Of a DNA stretch of 19,901 nt, positions 6,614 to 13,274 are shown piece by piece. Numbering within the stretch: position 1 is the first letter of the stretch; each line of letters begins with the position of its first letter. Location: NCBI GenBank assembly GCA_021829515.1, contig JAKBPM010000018.1, positions 1 through 19,901 of the forward strand, in the 5' to 3' direction. This DNA comes from Nitrospirota bacterium (GTDB lineage Bacteria; Nitrospirota_A; Leptospirillia; Leptospirillales; Leptospirillaceae). Under the pieces are notes generated by a model, which did no database searches, was not told where the DNA came from, and saw nothing but the letters and a program-made list of their open reading frames with translations. The position numbers were made by a program, and so were the translations under genes.

Positions 6614-8299
6614 TTAACAGTTATCTACCAATCTCTCAAGAGCATTAACTAATGCATCAATTGAGTTACGCTTATGCTCATTGAGAGCAGTTCCCGGATT
6701 CTTCGTTACTGCTTTTGCAACAATATACTTTGTCTTAGTTTTAAGAGCATCATTAAAGGGCTTCCCTTGATCCTGGAATGTTTTCCGTAGACGGTGTGAC
6801 CACTTCTCATTTCCCCTAAATTTTGTTGAACTAAGGTTGACGCCTTGTTCATTCATCACTGCATCCTTGTAGATACTTAGCTCGATACAGTCCTCAAACT
6901 CAGCTTCTCTCATGCCATGACAATTGATAAATGTACAACTCGCCACAGAGATAAGACCATCCCTTTCTGCCTTTTCATACGCATTACGACCTGCATCATC
7001 TCCGTCAAGGAGAGTATGTGTCGCACACAGAAAATTATTTAGCAGTGAAAGCTTATAAGAGAGGTTTCCGGATCCACCAATCGGCTCTATAATTAAAAAA
7101 TTATTTTTAAGCGCCTTACCTACCTTGTCGTTTAGGATTGGAAGAAGAGCTTTGAGGGCTATGGCATCTTCTTCTCCCTCCACGACAAGAGCATAATTTG
7201 CATGTGTAAGATTGTCGGATGCCTTGATACCTAACAATTCTCGAATTGAGGAAATGTTTTTTGCTGGAGTCGCGGCACCATCAGTCACAATAATGTTCGA
7301 GTTGATGTTCGCACGATCAACAAAAAGAGGGTTATGTGTCGTGATAATGACTTGGCTGGTTCTAGCTATCGTCTGAATAATGTCGTTTACCTGATGAATT
7401 GCCGCAGGATGAAGATGTGACTCGGGTTCTTCAATAGCTAAAATTGAAGCACCACTGCGTGCATTCTGACTTTTAAGAAGTCCAAGTGCTGCAAGGCTCT
7501 TGACGCCATCACCTTTATATTCAATATTCGTTGGCGTTCCATCATCTACTACAACATTCACGTTTGTCCGAAGGGAATAACGTCTACGTGTTTCAGAGAT
7601 TTCAATTGATACAGACTTAATAGTCGGTAGGAATTCCTGCAAAGGACCCTGAACGCGCATCGCTAACTCATTCAGGATGGGTTGCTGAAGCTCTGCAATG
7701 GTGGAAAGCGCATCTAAGTATCGCTGGTCCTTCTCTAGGATGCGTAGTTCCTGAGAGAGCATTTCACTTATCAAATCAATAGTATCGTTGCCTGTTCGAA
7801 TTGCAGGGATGTAATTGAAATAAATTCGATTCGCGATAAAGCGCGCAATAGGAGATGATTTTGATGTCAAAACCTTGGTACCTTTTCCGGATTTTAATAG
7901 ACGAATATGGGGTTCTTGATCTTTTCCAATCTTAATTTCAATCGGAAGCGATCCATTAAGATTAGAACCAATCTCCTCTCTGAACTCTTGGCATTCCTCT
8001 TCGTTAAGAAGGAACTCAAGCTTCAAAATTGTTTGAGCTGCTGAATTTCGATTTTGCAATTGAATTGGAAAATCTCTTTTCCACAAATAAGGACTGTTAT
8101 TTTCTGAAAACCTCATGGATCTCTTTTGACTGGATTCAGCATGTCTCTGCAAAAGAAGCATCGCAGCCTCAAGTGCGCGAAGAAGATTAGATTTTCCTTC
8201 ATTATTCTTACCTATGAGGACAGTAACTCCTGAAAAGGAAATTCGGTGTGCAGCAGTAATACTGCGATAGTTTTTAGCAGAGAAATTGAGGAGACGCAC
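6614..8299 (-). CDS. OLD-family ATPase/TOPRIM nuclease
   Basis: Encodes 561 residues from a GTG at 8299, preferred because GATGAGG lies five bases away and the protein then begins MRLLNFSAKNYRSI like other OLD proteins; a TTG at 8368 has no ribosome site. Walker A GKNNEGKS is at 30-37, the signature-like GDGVKSLAALG at 264-274, Walker B ILAIEEPE near 286-293, and the switch histidine in TTHNP at 322. The TOPRIM domain shows VVEGEEDAIAL at about 373-383 and LLDGDDAG at 430-437. Such proteins bind ATP and cut or nick DNA, often in phage defence (OLD of P2, GajA of Gabija). No GajB-like helicase is next door. It is AT-richer than its neighbours, suggesting recent arrival. Confidence 0.9.
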   Translation of the reverse strand: MRLLNFSAKNYRSITAAHRISFSGVTVLIGKNNEGKSNLLRALEAAMLLLQRHAESSQKRSMRFSENNSPYLWKRDFPIQLQNRNSAAQTILKLEFLLNEEECQEFREEIGSNLNGSLPIEIKIGKDQEPHIRLLKSGKGTKVLTSKSSPIARFIANRIYFNYIPAIRTGNDTIDLISEMLSQELRILEKDQRYLDALSTIAELQQPILNELAMRVQGPLQEFLPTIKSVSIEISETRRRYSLRTNVNVVVDDGTPTNIEYKGDGVKSLAALGLLKSQNARSGASILAIEEPESHLHPAAIHQVNDIIQTIARTSQVIITTHNPLFVDRANINSNIIVTDGAATPAKNISSIRELLGIKASDNLTHANYALVVEGEEDAIALKALLPILNDKVGKALKNNFLIIEPIGGSGNLSYKLSLLNNFLCATHTLLDGDDAGRNAYEKAERDGLISVASCTFINCHGMREAEFEDCIELSIYKDAVMNEQGVNLSSTKFRGNEKWSHRLRKTFQDQGKPFNDALKTKTKYIVAKAVTKNPGTALNEHKRNSIDALVNALERLVDNC

Positions 8300-8398
8300 A
8301 ACAACCTCATCTGTAAGTGAAAGGTCTACGGAGGATATGATATTAACTGCACCGTATTGTGATACCAACTAACATATATTGGGCGTAGAGCTTGGTAG

Positions 8399-8432
8399 AT
8401 TCTGACCACCTCACAGTACCTTTTGTCAGAAT
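8399..8432. repeat. Perfect 8-bp inverted repeat upstream of the OLD nuclease gene
   Basis: ATTCTGAC at 8399-8406 and GTCAGAAT at 8425-8432 are exact inverses with an 18-base spacer. They lie about 100-130 bases before the nuclease start, where a promoter operator could sit. The binding protein is unknown and no clear -35/-10 pair could be assigned. Confidence 0.4.
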
Positions 8433-8490
8433 AGAACTACGGATCTGAAAATTCACCAAGAATCATATCATTTTATAAATAGCTTTTGGA

Positions 8491-8620
8491 CTATTTCGTT
8501 TTCGTGACGTCGAATATCTCGTCTCCGTCCTCGTAGACGAGTTCCCCTCCGACCTTCTCGACAAGATGGTGGTGTTTTTTCTCTGGGGGGGAGGATCTTC
8601 GACTCCCCCTGTAGATTCTT
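8491..8620 (-). pseudogene. Possible frameshifted coding remnant beyond the end of repC
   Basis: A short frame ending with TAG at 8491-8493 reads KKHHHLVEKVGGELVYEDGD, then EIFDVTKTK, which looks like the C-terminus of a real protein. The frame is open from 8670 but contains no ATG, GTG or TTG before this block. The frame just upstream in the repC register reads DSTKNLQGESKILPPREK after the repC stop; joining the two needs one shift at the C7 or A6 run near 8580-8598. An imperfect 11-bp tandem duplication (TACTAAGATTC then TACTAAGAATC) overlaps the repC stop. I do not recognise a family, and the segment could be origin DNA that happens to be open. Confidence 0.3.
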
Positions 8621-8629
8621 AGTAGAATC

Positions 8630-8971
8630 TTAGTACGGATTTTCGGATACCTCGCAAGATGACTCCTGTCCTAGTAAATCTGAAACAAGGGTGTGACAGT
8701 TCGCCCGGTAGTTTGTGACAGAAAGGACGGTATTTTGTGACACAACGCCCGGAGGGGACGTGACAGAAGGGACGGACGAATCCGGTTTTTCGATCACCAC
8801 TTTTTCAGCATTGAATTTCGTTTTCCAGTTCGTTTTTTGAGTCAACTCCGTCAAGGCTTTCCGGATCCGGGTTCGGTGCTGTCTCCGAGTTCCCGGGGTT
8901 GCTCCCGCTCCCCAAACCCATTCGGCCAGCGTGTCCAATCCAATTAATCGGGGATTTGGTGGAGAACTCAT
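8630..8971 (-). CDS. repC: RepC-like replication initiator, C-terminal part after an amber codon
   Basis: This frame is the direct continuation of the upstream repC segment, separated by a TAG at 8978-8980. Residues 1-65 (from MSSPPNPRLIGLDTLAEWVW) match the C-terminal winged helix of IncQ RepC: RSF1010 RepC has IDTLCGYVW followed by TRP near its end, and here LDTLAEWVW is followed by RTRIRKALTEL and VVIEKP. The last 48 residues lie over the iterons and are probably not conserved protein. The ATG at 8971 is seven bases beyond the TAG, with an AGGCGTGG stretch just before it, so re-initiation could yield a separate C-terminal polypeptide. Otherwise this is an inactive fragment. Confidence 0.75.
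   Translation of the reverse strand: MSSPPNPRLIGLDTLAEWVWGAGATPGTRRQHRTRIRKALTELTQKTNWKTKFNAEKVVIEKPDSSVPSVTSPPGVVSQNTVLSVTNYRANCHTLVSDLLGQESSCEVSENPY
8692..8780. repeat. Four tandem iterons, probable vegetative origin (oriV)
   Basis: Four copies of a 22/23-bp unit beginning TGTGACA (the last CGTGACA) start at 8692, 8714, 8736 and 8759, so GTGACA recurs every 22, 22 and 23 bases. After the conserved head each unit has a CGG block at the same offset (CCCGG or GACGG). Direct repeats of 20-22 bp are where IncQ RepC binds to start replication. They lie inside the reading frame of the repC 3' end, so the last part of that frame is probably origin sequence read through. The region toward 8491 also has a CTCGTC/GACGAG inverted repeat at 8518-8541 that could serve single-strand initiation. 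Replicon assignment is inferred from the neighbouring repA and repC. Confidence 0.75.
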
Positions 8972-8977
8972 CCACGC

Positions 8978-9598
8978 CTAAAGCCGCACATGAAGGATCC
9001 GTCCAATATCGGAGGCTAATGCCAGGTTTTCAGTCCGATCCACCTTTACGAATCGCCCTCCATCCAATGTTTCTGCCACTCTCCAGTTCACGGCAATACC
9101 GATTCTTACTCCATCCGTAATGACTGAGATGAGGTTCATTCCTCCGGCCCAGGCTTCTTCCACGATTTCTTCAACCCGAACTCTGGATAGCCGGACAAGA
9201 GCATCCTTCAAGAGGAGGTAATTTTTTTTGCTGTCTTCCCTCTCCAGCATCGTCAATAGTTGCCTGTACGTCGTGAGGATGCCTTTCGCCGGGAAACCTT
9301 CCGCCCTGCCCTTGCCGGAAAGGTCCTTTCTCATGGCTTTCCCGATCTCTGTCTTCGGCTCCGGTGGAACCGGCTTTCCGCTTCTCGCTGCCAGTTCAAG
9401 AATGGCGAGGAATACCGACTGTTCAAGTTCTCCAAGAACTTCCCAACAAAGGTATCGAACCGTTCTGTCTTTCAGTTGATGATCGATCTGGATTTTTGGC
9501 CGATTTTTTCCTCTCACCGAATGGAATAACCCGGCTACGCCAATGGAGGTATCCATTTTTGCGAAATGAAGGGATTCTGTTCTAAAAAGAATCTTCAT
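8978..9598 (-). CDS. repC: RepC-like replication initiator, N-terminal part ending at an in-frame TAG
   Basis: Encodes 206 residues resembling IncQ RepC up to its second winged helix. AGLFHSV near residue 23 and EPKTEIGKAMRK near 80-91 parallel AGLFRAL and EPKTEGGRQLRL in RSF1010 RepC; RLSRVRVEEI, NWRVAETLDGG, RFVKVDRTENLAL and IGRILHVRL follow in the same order. In RSF1010 the next residues are CGW; here a TAG is followed by Ala-Trp in the same frame, and the homology resumes in the next ORF. The ATG at 9598 has GGAGGGAAGGG upstream and overlaps the helicase gene by 17 bases, so the two are probably coupled. RepC melts the origin at the iterons. The stop could be a true mutation, a suppressed codon or a sequencing error. 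Confidence 0.85.
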   Translation of the reverse strand: MKILFRTESLHFAKMDTSIGVAGLFHSVRGKNRPKIQIDHQLKDRTVRYLCWEVLGELEQSVFLAILELAARSGKPVPPEPKTEIGKAMRKDLSGKGRAEGFPAKGILTTYRQLLTMLEREDSKKNYLLLKDALVRLSRVRVEEIVEEAWAGGMNLISVITDGVRIGIAVNWRVAETLDGGRFVKVDRTENLALASDIGRILHVRL

Positions 9599-11003
9599 CG
9601 TCCCTTCCCTCCGGATACTTTAGACGGCCGGCACGATCAACGCCCACAGATACTTTCTCTTCACCCTTCCATTTTTTAGGGATCGCAGACATGGGATTAG
9701 GATCGAATTCCAATCCAACCTGGCTCCATGAAAAAAATCCCGGATTCTCATCGGTCCAACAGGGATGGAACCCGGAAACATTGAATTTTGACGCGCCAAC
9801 AGCGACCAAGGATCGGCTTAGATTTCCAACGTCCTTCCCAAAATCGCTTGCCCTCACCTTAGTCAGACCGATAGCCATCCGGACAGCTCCCGGGAGGCCG
9901 TTTCCTCCGGCCATGGCTTCGTAGTGTATCCGCTGTCCGAGAGACTCCTTTGAGGAGGCTTGGTTGGTGTGGGCCACTGCGACCAGAGCCGCATTGAACC
10001 TGGAGGCGATCTGTTTTTGGAGCAAATCTCCCAGGGCATAAGTCATCGCGTTGTTCAGTTGCTCGATTCCCGAGCACAGCCCGAGAACCGTATCGAGGAC
10101 GATGAGGTCCGGCCTCATTTTTTCCATTTTCCGGAGAATTTCGCGACCCTTTCCGCTCCAGACCCATTCCCCCTTTCTCTGGCCTCCCTTTTCGACATGG
10201 ATCCATTCCAGAATCGGGGAAGATGGTTCCAGGGCCATACGGCCCGAAGGAATCTGTCGCGTTCTGTCGTACCAAATCCGGGAAACCTCTTCCTGGTCCG
10301 GCCATTCGTTTGAGACATACATGACAGATCCACCCTGGATCGTCGGAAGACCGTAAAAGGACTCACCGGATGCGACAGAAACGGTCATTCCGGTCAGAAA
10401 AACGCTTTTTCCCGTTCCCGGTGGACCATAGAGAACAATCGCAATTCCCCGCGGGATCCAGTCCTTTACGATGTGCTCCCGAGGGATTGGTGGAACAAGA
10501 TCGGCGACATCAAGCGAATGGCTGGATTCCTGTGCGATAGGAGCCACCATCTCACCGACTTTTTTCTGGATTTGCAAAACCTTTTCCGGATCCCGATCCT
10601 CAATCGCCTTGACAAGAGAGGCCTCCAGAAGCCTGGCGCGACGAAAGAAAGTTTGTTCTCGCAAAATCCGGGCGTAATGAGGGGCATTCATCGCGGTAGG
10701 GACGATCCAGGAGAGGTCGTCGATGTATTCCCGCCGTCCTCCCCCCAGATCGATTCCAGCTTTTTCCATACGGTCGCAAAGCGTCACCGGATCGATGCCG
10801 ATCCGGTCCTCCCACATTTCCAGCATCGTTCTATAAATCTGCTGGTGAAACTGAAGATCGAAATCCTCTGGGGTCAAAACTTCCCGCTCAAGGACGGAAT
10901 TGTCCAGAAGGAGCGATCCGAGAAAGGATCTTTCAGCGTCTAGTTTATTGGGCAGGGTCCGTAAGACATCCATGGGTCGTCTGGCCTTGGTGGAGGCAGT
11001 CAT
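9582..11003 (-). CDS. repA: Replicative helicase: DnaB N-terminal domain fused to an RSF1010 RepA-like motor
   Basis: Encodes 473 residues. Residues about 15-125 are a DnaB N-terminal domain: KLDAERSFLGSLLLDN, LTPEDFDLQFHQQIYRTMLE, DPVTLCDRM and VPTAMNAPHYARILRE. From about 170 a hexameric RecA-like motor of the IncQ RepA type (AAA_25) follows, with Walker A GPPGTGKS at 193-200, VMYVSNEWPDQEE at 227-239, Walker B LIVLDTVLG at 300-308 and VAHTNQ at 343-348. RSF1010 RepA has 279 residues and lacks the DnaB-N part. In DnaB that domain contacts DnaG primase, and no RepB-type primase is seen here, so the fusion may recruit host primase. GGAGG precedes the ATG, which overlaps the previous stop as ATGA. 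Confidence 0.88.
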   Translation of the reverse strand: MTASTKARRPMDVLRTLPNKLDAERSFLGSLLLDNSVLEREVLTPEDFDLQFHQQIYRTMLEMWEDRIGIDPVTLCDRMEKAGIDLGGGRREYIDDLSWIVPTAMNAPHYARILREQTFFRRARLLEASLVKAIEDRDPEKVLQIQKKVGEMVAPIAQESSHSLDVADLVPPIPREHIVKDWIPRGIAIVLYGPPGTGKSVFLTGMTVSVASGESFYGLPTIQGGSVMYVSNEWPDQEEVSRIWYDRTRQIPSGRMALEPSSPILEWIHVEKGGQRKGEWVWSGKGREILRKMEKMRPDLIVLDTVLGLCSGIEQLNNAMTYALGDLLQKQIASRFNAALVAVAHTNQASSKESLGQRIHYEAMAGGNGLPGAVRMAIGLTKVRASDFGKDVGNLSRSLVAVGASKFNVSGFHPCWTDENPGFFSWSQVGLEFDPNPMSAIPKKWKGEEKVSVGVDRAGRLKYPEGRDDEDSF

Positions 11004-11221
11004 TTTACGCCTCCTTCAAGGCGCTTCTTGAAATCAAGGACACTTTGACGGGGACATCGCCATTCCGCATGGGACCTGGGAGAGGTTTTGAACATTCCAG
11101 GAGGAAGGCAATCCCACTGGCGACGCTTGATTCTACAGCGGATTGTATCCTCTGAAACGCCCAAATAATCGGCTATACCACGGATTCCAAGAAGCATCGG
11201 GGGTTCAAGTTCGTAATTCAT
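11000..11221 (-). CDS. Small HTH protein in the replication operon
   Basis: Encodes 73 residues. IRGIADYLGVSEDTIRCRIK is a helix-turn-helix of the excisionase/MerR-like type, and the basic C-terminal half contains WRCPRQSVLDFKKRL, where such proteins often have a wing that contacts DNA. Its stop overlaps the helicase ATG (ATGA), so the two are translationally coupled. The ribosome site GGGGTGG lies close to the ATG at 11221. In RSF1010 a small repressor (protein F) lies just before repA and controls the operon; this gene holds the same place but is not obviously homologous. Copy-control repressor is therefore an inference. Confidence 0.7.
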   Translation of the reverse strand: MNYELEPPMLLGIRGIADYLGVSEDTIRCRIKRRQWDCLPPGMFKTSPRSHAEWRCPRQSVLDFKKRLEGGVK

Positions 11222-11298
11222 CTTCCACCCCTTTCAGTAGACTTTCTTGGACGCCCAGGACGTTTTGTGGAAACTGAAGATGGAGATGGATGGCAGGC

Positions 11299-11544
11299 CT
11301 AGCTTTGTTCGTTGTCAGGAAACAAATAGGCGGCAAGATCGTCAATAGTGACGTACATTTGCCCGTATTCGTCCTTTCTGACCCTTAGATCGAGCTTTCC
11401 TTCCTGAATTCGACGAAAAAGACGAGAATAAGACACGCCAATGAGCTTCCCGGCATCGATGAGACCGATTCGTTGACGAGGGTGGAACATTGCTCGAATC
11501 CGTGCGGGACCAGACAAATCAAGCAGTTCTGGTGTAGAATTCAT
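11299..11544 (-). CDS. Small HTH DNA-binding protein, first gene of the replication operon
   Basis: Encodes 81 residues. IDAGKLIGVSYSRLFRRIQE is an HTH followed by a short wing (DLRVRKDEYGQMYVTIDDL) and AAYLF, the layout of excisionase-like/helix_turn_helix_17 proteins. AAAGGAT lies six bases before the ATG. It reads in the same direction as the downstream HTH, repA and repC genes, 77 bases before the next start, so it probably heads the operon and may repress it. The candidate antisense RNA at 11547-11646 lies opposite its leader. A specific function is not known. Confidence 0.65.
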   Translation of the reverse strand: MNSTPELLDLSGPARIRAMFHPRQRIGLIDAGKLIGVSYSRLFRRIQEGKLDLRVRKDEYGQMYVTIDDLAAYLFPDNEQS

Positions 11545-11546
11545 GA

Positions 11547-11646
11547 GTCCATCCTTTCGTTTGCCCGCTCCTGCCTGGCTAGACTTGAGGGGCTGTTGGG
11601 TGGATTCTGGCGCCTCGGTGTTCTAGCACCAGGCGCCTTTTCTTTT
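11547..11646 (+). ncRNA. Candidate antisense RNA opposite the leader of the replication operon
   Basis: A possible plus-strand promoter overlaps the 5' end of the first HTH gene: CAGACA at 11511-11516 and TAGAAT at 11535-11540, 18 bases apart. A transcript from about 11547 would end at the hairpin and T-tract at 11609-11646, making an RNA of about 100 bases with no ORF. It would be complementary to the untranslated leader of the minus-strand replication operon. This is the usual arrangement of copy-number control RNAs. GCCTGGCTAGA at 11573-11583 can pair with part of the terminator arm (TCTAGCACCAGGC, with a 2-nt bulge), so two alternative folds are possible. The RNA is predicted only. Confidence 0.45.
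11609..11646 (+). terminator. Rho-independent-like terminator reading on the plus strand
   Basis: GGCGCCTcGGTG and CACCAGGCGCC form an 11-bp GC-rich stem with one bulged base and a short TTCTAG loop. TTTTCTTTTT follows directly. No plus-strand protein gene precedes it, so it probably ends a small RNA. Confidence 0.7.
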
Positions 11647-11676
11647 TAGCAAACGCTTCGCTGAAAACAGATGAAC

Positions 11677-11705
11677 AGTACAGCGTAAGCATTCATAGCT
11701 TACAA
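11677..11705 (-). promoter_or_regulatory. Possible promoter and operator of the replication operon
   Basis: On the minus strand TTGTAA (11705-11700) and TGTACT (11682-11677) are 17 bases apart, a modest sigma70 match. The inverted repeat GTAAGC/GCTTAC at 11685-11690 and 11698-11703 lies across the -35 and spacer, as an operator would. Transcription would run toward the HTH-HTH-repA-repC genes. The strand is AT-rich here up to 11770. Confidence 0.4.
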
Positions 11706-11810
11706 TATGAACAAAAAAAATCAAGAGGCCTTTACCGAAAAAATCTAGCCGAAGGCCAAAAAAATAAAAAGGGCGCTTGCATATTCGGCGCTCGCTAGGG
11801 AGCCACTAAC

Positions 11811-12443
11811 ATGAAAACAACTCGGAACGTAAACAACATGCCAAACAGCGCCGAAATCGACGCCGCGTTCGACCAATACGCCGCTGCGGCCGGGCGCGTC
11901 CTTTATAGCTGGAACCTTCTACATGAAACTCTAGGGCAATTGTTCTATGCGGTTATAGGGGGCAATCAAGCGCAGATCATGGCTGTCTGGTATTCGATAA
12001 AAAATGATCGCAACCAACGCGAAATGCTGAAAGCAGCTGTAGCCGAGAAAAAGGAAGCTGATTGGCCACAAAAACCGGACAGAACTCCGATTTACAAATA
12101 TTCCGATGAAATAAAGTGGCTACTAAAAAGGGCCGACGACCTCGCCATTAAACGAGATGACGCCATTCATGCGCCCGCCTCTCTCCTCCTCAACACCACA
12201 AAAGAGCCGAGCGCTGAGATGGAACCATGGATCGCATATGGGCATCCCCGAGCCAAGAGCCTTAGCGGAAAGAAGCTCCTAGAGGAATTCAACTATTACG
12301 AGAATATGGCGCTCACACTGATTGAATATTGTGTCGCCATTACGAATGCACTGAACTTTCCAGAGACAAATGGAATACCTGAAAAACCTCTTTTGCCAAC
12401 TCGCGGGCAGAAAAAAAACCACCTAAATCGGCCCCGCCGATGA
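11811..12443 (+). CDS. Uncharacterised helical protein with an R-x4-H motif
   Basis: Encodes 210 residues. GGAG lies nine bases before the ATG. The protein is mainly helical, with blocks AAGRVLYSWNLLHETLGQLF near 27-46 and IMAVWYSIKNDRNQREMLKA at 56-75. At 115-120 it has RDDAIH, an R-x4-H arrangement like the catalytic motif of HEPN RNases, followed by an Ala-Pro. Many proteins of this general shape are annotated only as hypothetical and I do not recognise a named family. The HEPN link is a pattern match of six residues and weak alone. Its last 104 bases overlap the 3' end of a minus-strand ORF. Codon use is AT-richer and differs from the replication genes. Confidence 0.65.
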   Translation: MKTTRNVNNMPNSAEIDAAFDQYAAAAGRVLYSWNLLHETLGQLFYAVIGGNQAQIMAVWYSIKNDRNQREMLKAAVAEKKEADWPQKPDRTPIYKYSDEIKWLLKRADDLAIKRDDAIHAPASLLLNTTKEPSAEMEPWIAYGHPRAKSLSGKKLLEEFNYYENMALTLIEYCVAITNALNFPETNGIPEKPLLPTRGQKKNHLNRPRR

Positions 12444-12531
12444 ACGACCAGAAAACGGTTTCGGCGTCAGGGAGAATTTCGCCAGAAATATCGAAATCCG
12501 TTGACATTTCTTTCATCTTTGGGTCGTTCAT
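12340..12531 (-). CDS. Possible small protein coupled to the ImmA-like peptidase
   Basis: Encodes 63 residues. Its ATG overlaps the stop of the ImmA-like gene (ATGA) and AAGGAA lies about seven bases upstream, so coupled translation is plausible. The sequence has no recognisable domain: an acidic N-terminal half and a hydrophobic middle (AETVFWSFIGGADLGGFF). More than half of it overlaps the plus-strand 210-residue gene, and only one of the two may be real in that stretch. I include it for the coupling and ribosome site. Confidence 0.35.
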   Translation of the reverse strand: MNDPKMKEMSTDFDISGEILPDAETVFWSFIGGADLGGFFSARELAKEVFQVFHLSLESSVHS

Positions 12532-13274
12532 ATGCGTTCCTTAAGTATATTATTCCGAAATTTTGAGGCTGGATAAATTTCCTCAAGCCGAATTTTGGCG
12601 GCAACGGGATTCACATCAAAAAATTCCGAGAGACAGAGAATAGCCTCCTCTCTCTTTTTTGGTTCGAGATGTGGAACTTGCGAGTAGGTCTTCTCATTTT
12701 TCGGCGATTCGAAAAAAGGGGCCACCGATATTTCCAGCAAGCCAAAGGGCATCAGGAGCGCCCCGATTGCCTTGTTGGCCTGATGTTCCCACCATTGTCC
12801 ACTGTAATTTGAAGGCTTCCCTGACGTATACGACAGATCCCTGCAAAGGACGGTCCGGGTTCCATCTTCTTGTGTTTCGAGATCGGCATCAAATCGATCA
12901 GCGGAAGTTTTATTGAAATGGCTCTGGAAGAGGTCTGTATGAAAGAGGATGTGGCCAGCTTCGTGGGCGATGGTGGTGGCGATGCGTCTTTCGGAGATTT
13001 TATCTTCGGTACTGGAAAGGAATGCAGCCAAGACCACTTTTTCTGGCCCTGACGGACCAAACTTTGTGTAGCCAAGAATTCCGTCCGGGAGATCTTCGTA
13101 CTCTGGAGAGAGACCGAACTTTTTTTCAAGAAACCGTTCGATCCGAATTGGGGAGGGATTGTCCGGATAAAGCCCTACACTCTTGAGAGCAGTTTCGCAA
13201 ACGGCTTCGATTTCCTTTTGCTCAAAATAGAGGGCTTCTTCAAAAGGGCCGGATTTCGCCGGATACTTCCTCAA
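12528..13274 (-). CDS. ImmA/IrrE-family zinc metallopeptidase
   Basis: Encodes 248 residues. HEAGH at 104-108 in TTIAHEAGHILFH is the HExxH zinc site, and EHQAN at 163-167 is the third-ligand region of this family. The N-terminal part (IRIERFLEKKFGL) is the usual family opening. These peptidases cleave a paired XRE repressor, which turns on genes after DNA damage or other stress, as ImmA does to ImmR in ICEBs1. The XRE gene lies directly upstream. The start is a TTG at 13274 that overlaps the XRE stop (TTGA), with GGAGG five bases away, so translation is coupled. Family is clear; the target promoter is not. Confidence 0.88.
   Translation of the reverse strand: MRKYPAKSGPFEEALYFEQKEIEAVCETALKSVGLYPDNPSPIRIERFLEKKFGLSPEYEDLPDGILGYTKFGPSGPEKVVLAAFLSSTEDKISERRIATTIAHEAGHILFHTDLFQSHFNKTSADRFDADLETQEDGTRTVLCRDLSYTSGKPSNYSGQWWEHQANKAIGALLMPFGLLEISVAPFFESPKNEKTYSQVPHLEPKKREEAILCLSEFFDVNPVAAKIRLEEIYPASKFRNNILKERI

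Noticed and set aside
6614..8299. Gabija defence system (GajA/GajB)
   Set aside because: Only the OLD-type protein is present. No UvrD-like helicase lies within reach on either side.
8692..8780. A CRISPR array
   Set aside because: The units are directly adjacent with a 22/23-base period and no spacers, and they lie beside replication genes, so they are iterons. No other candidate array or cas gene was seen.
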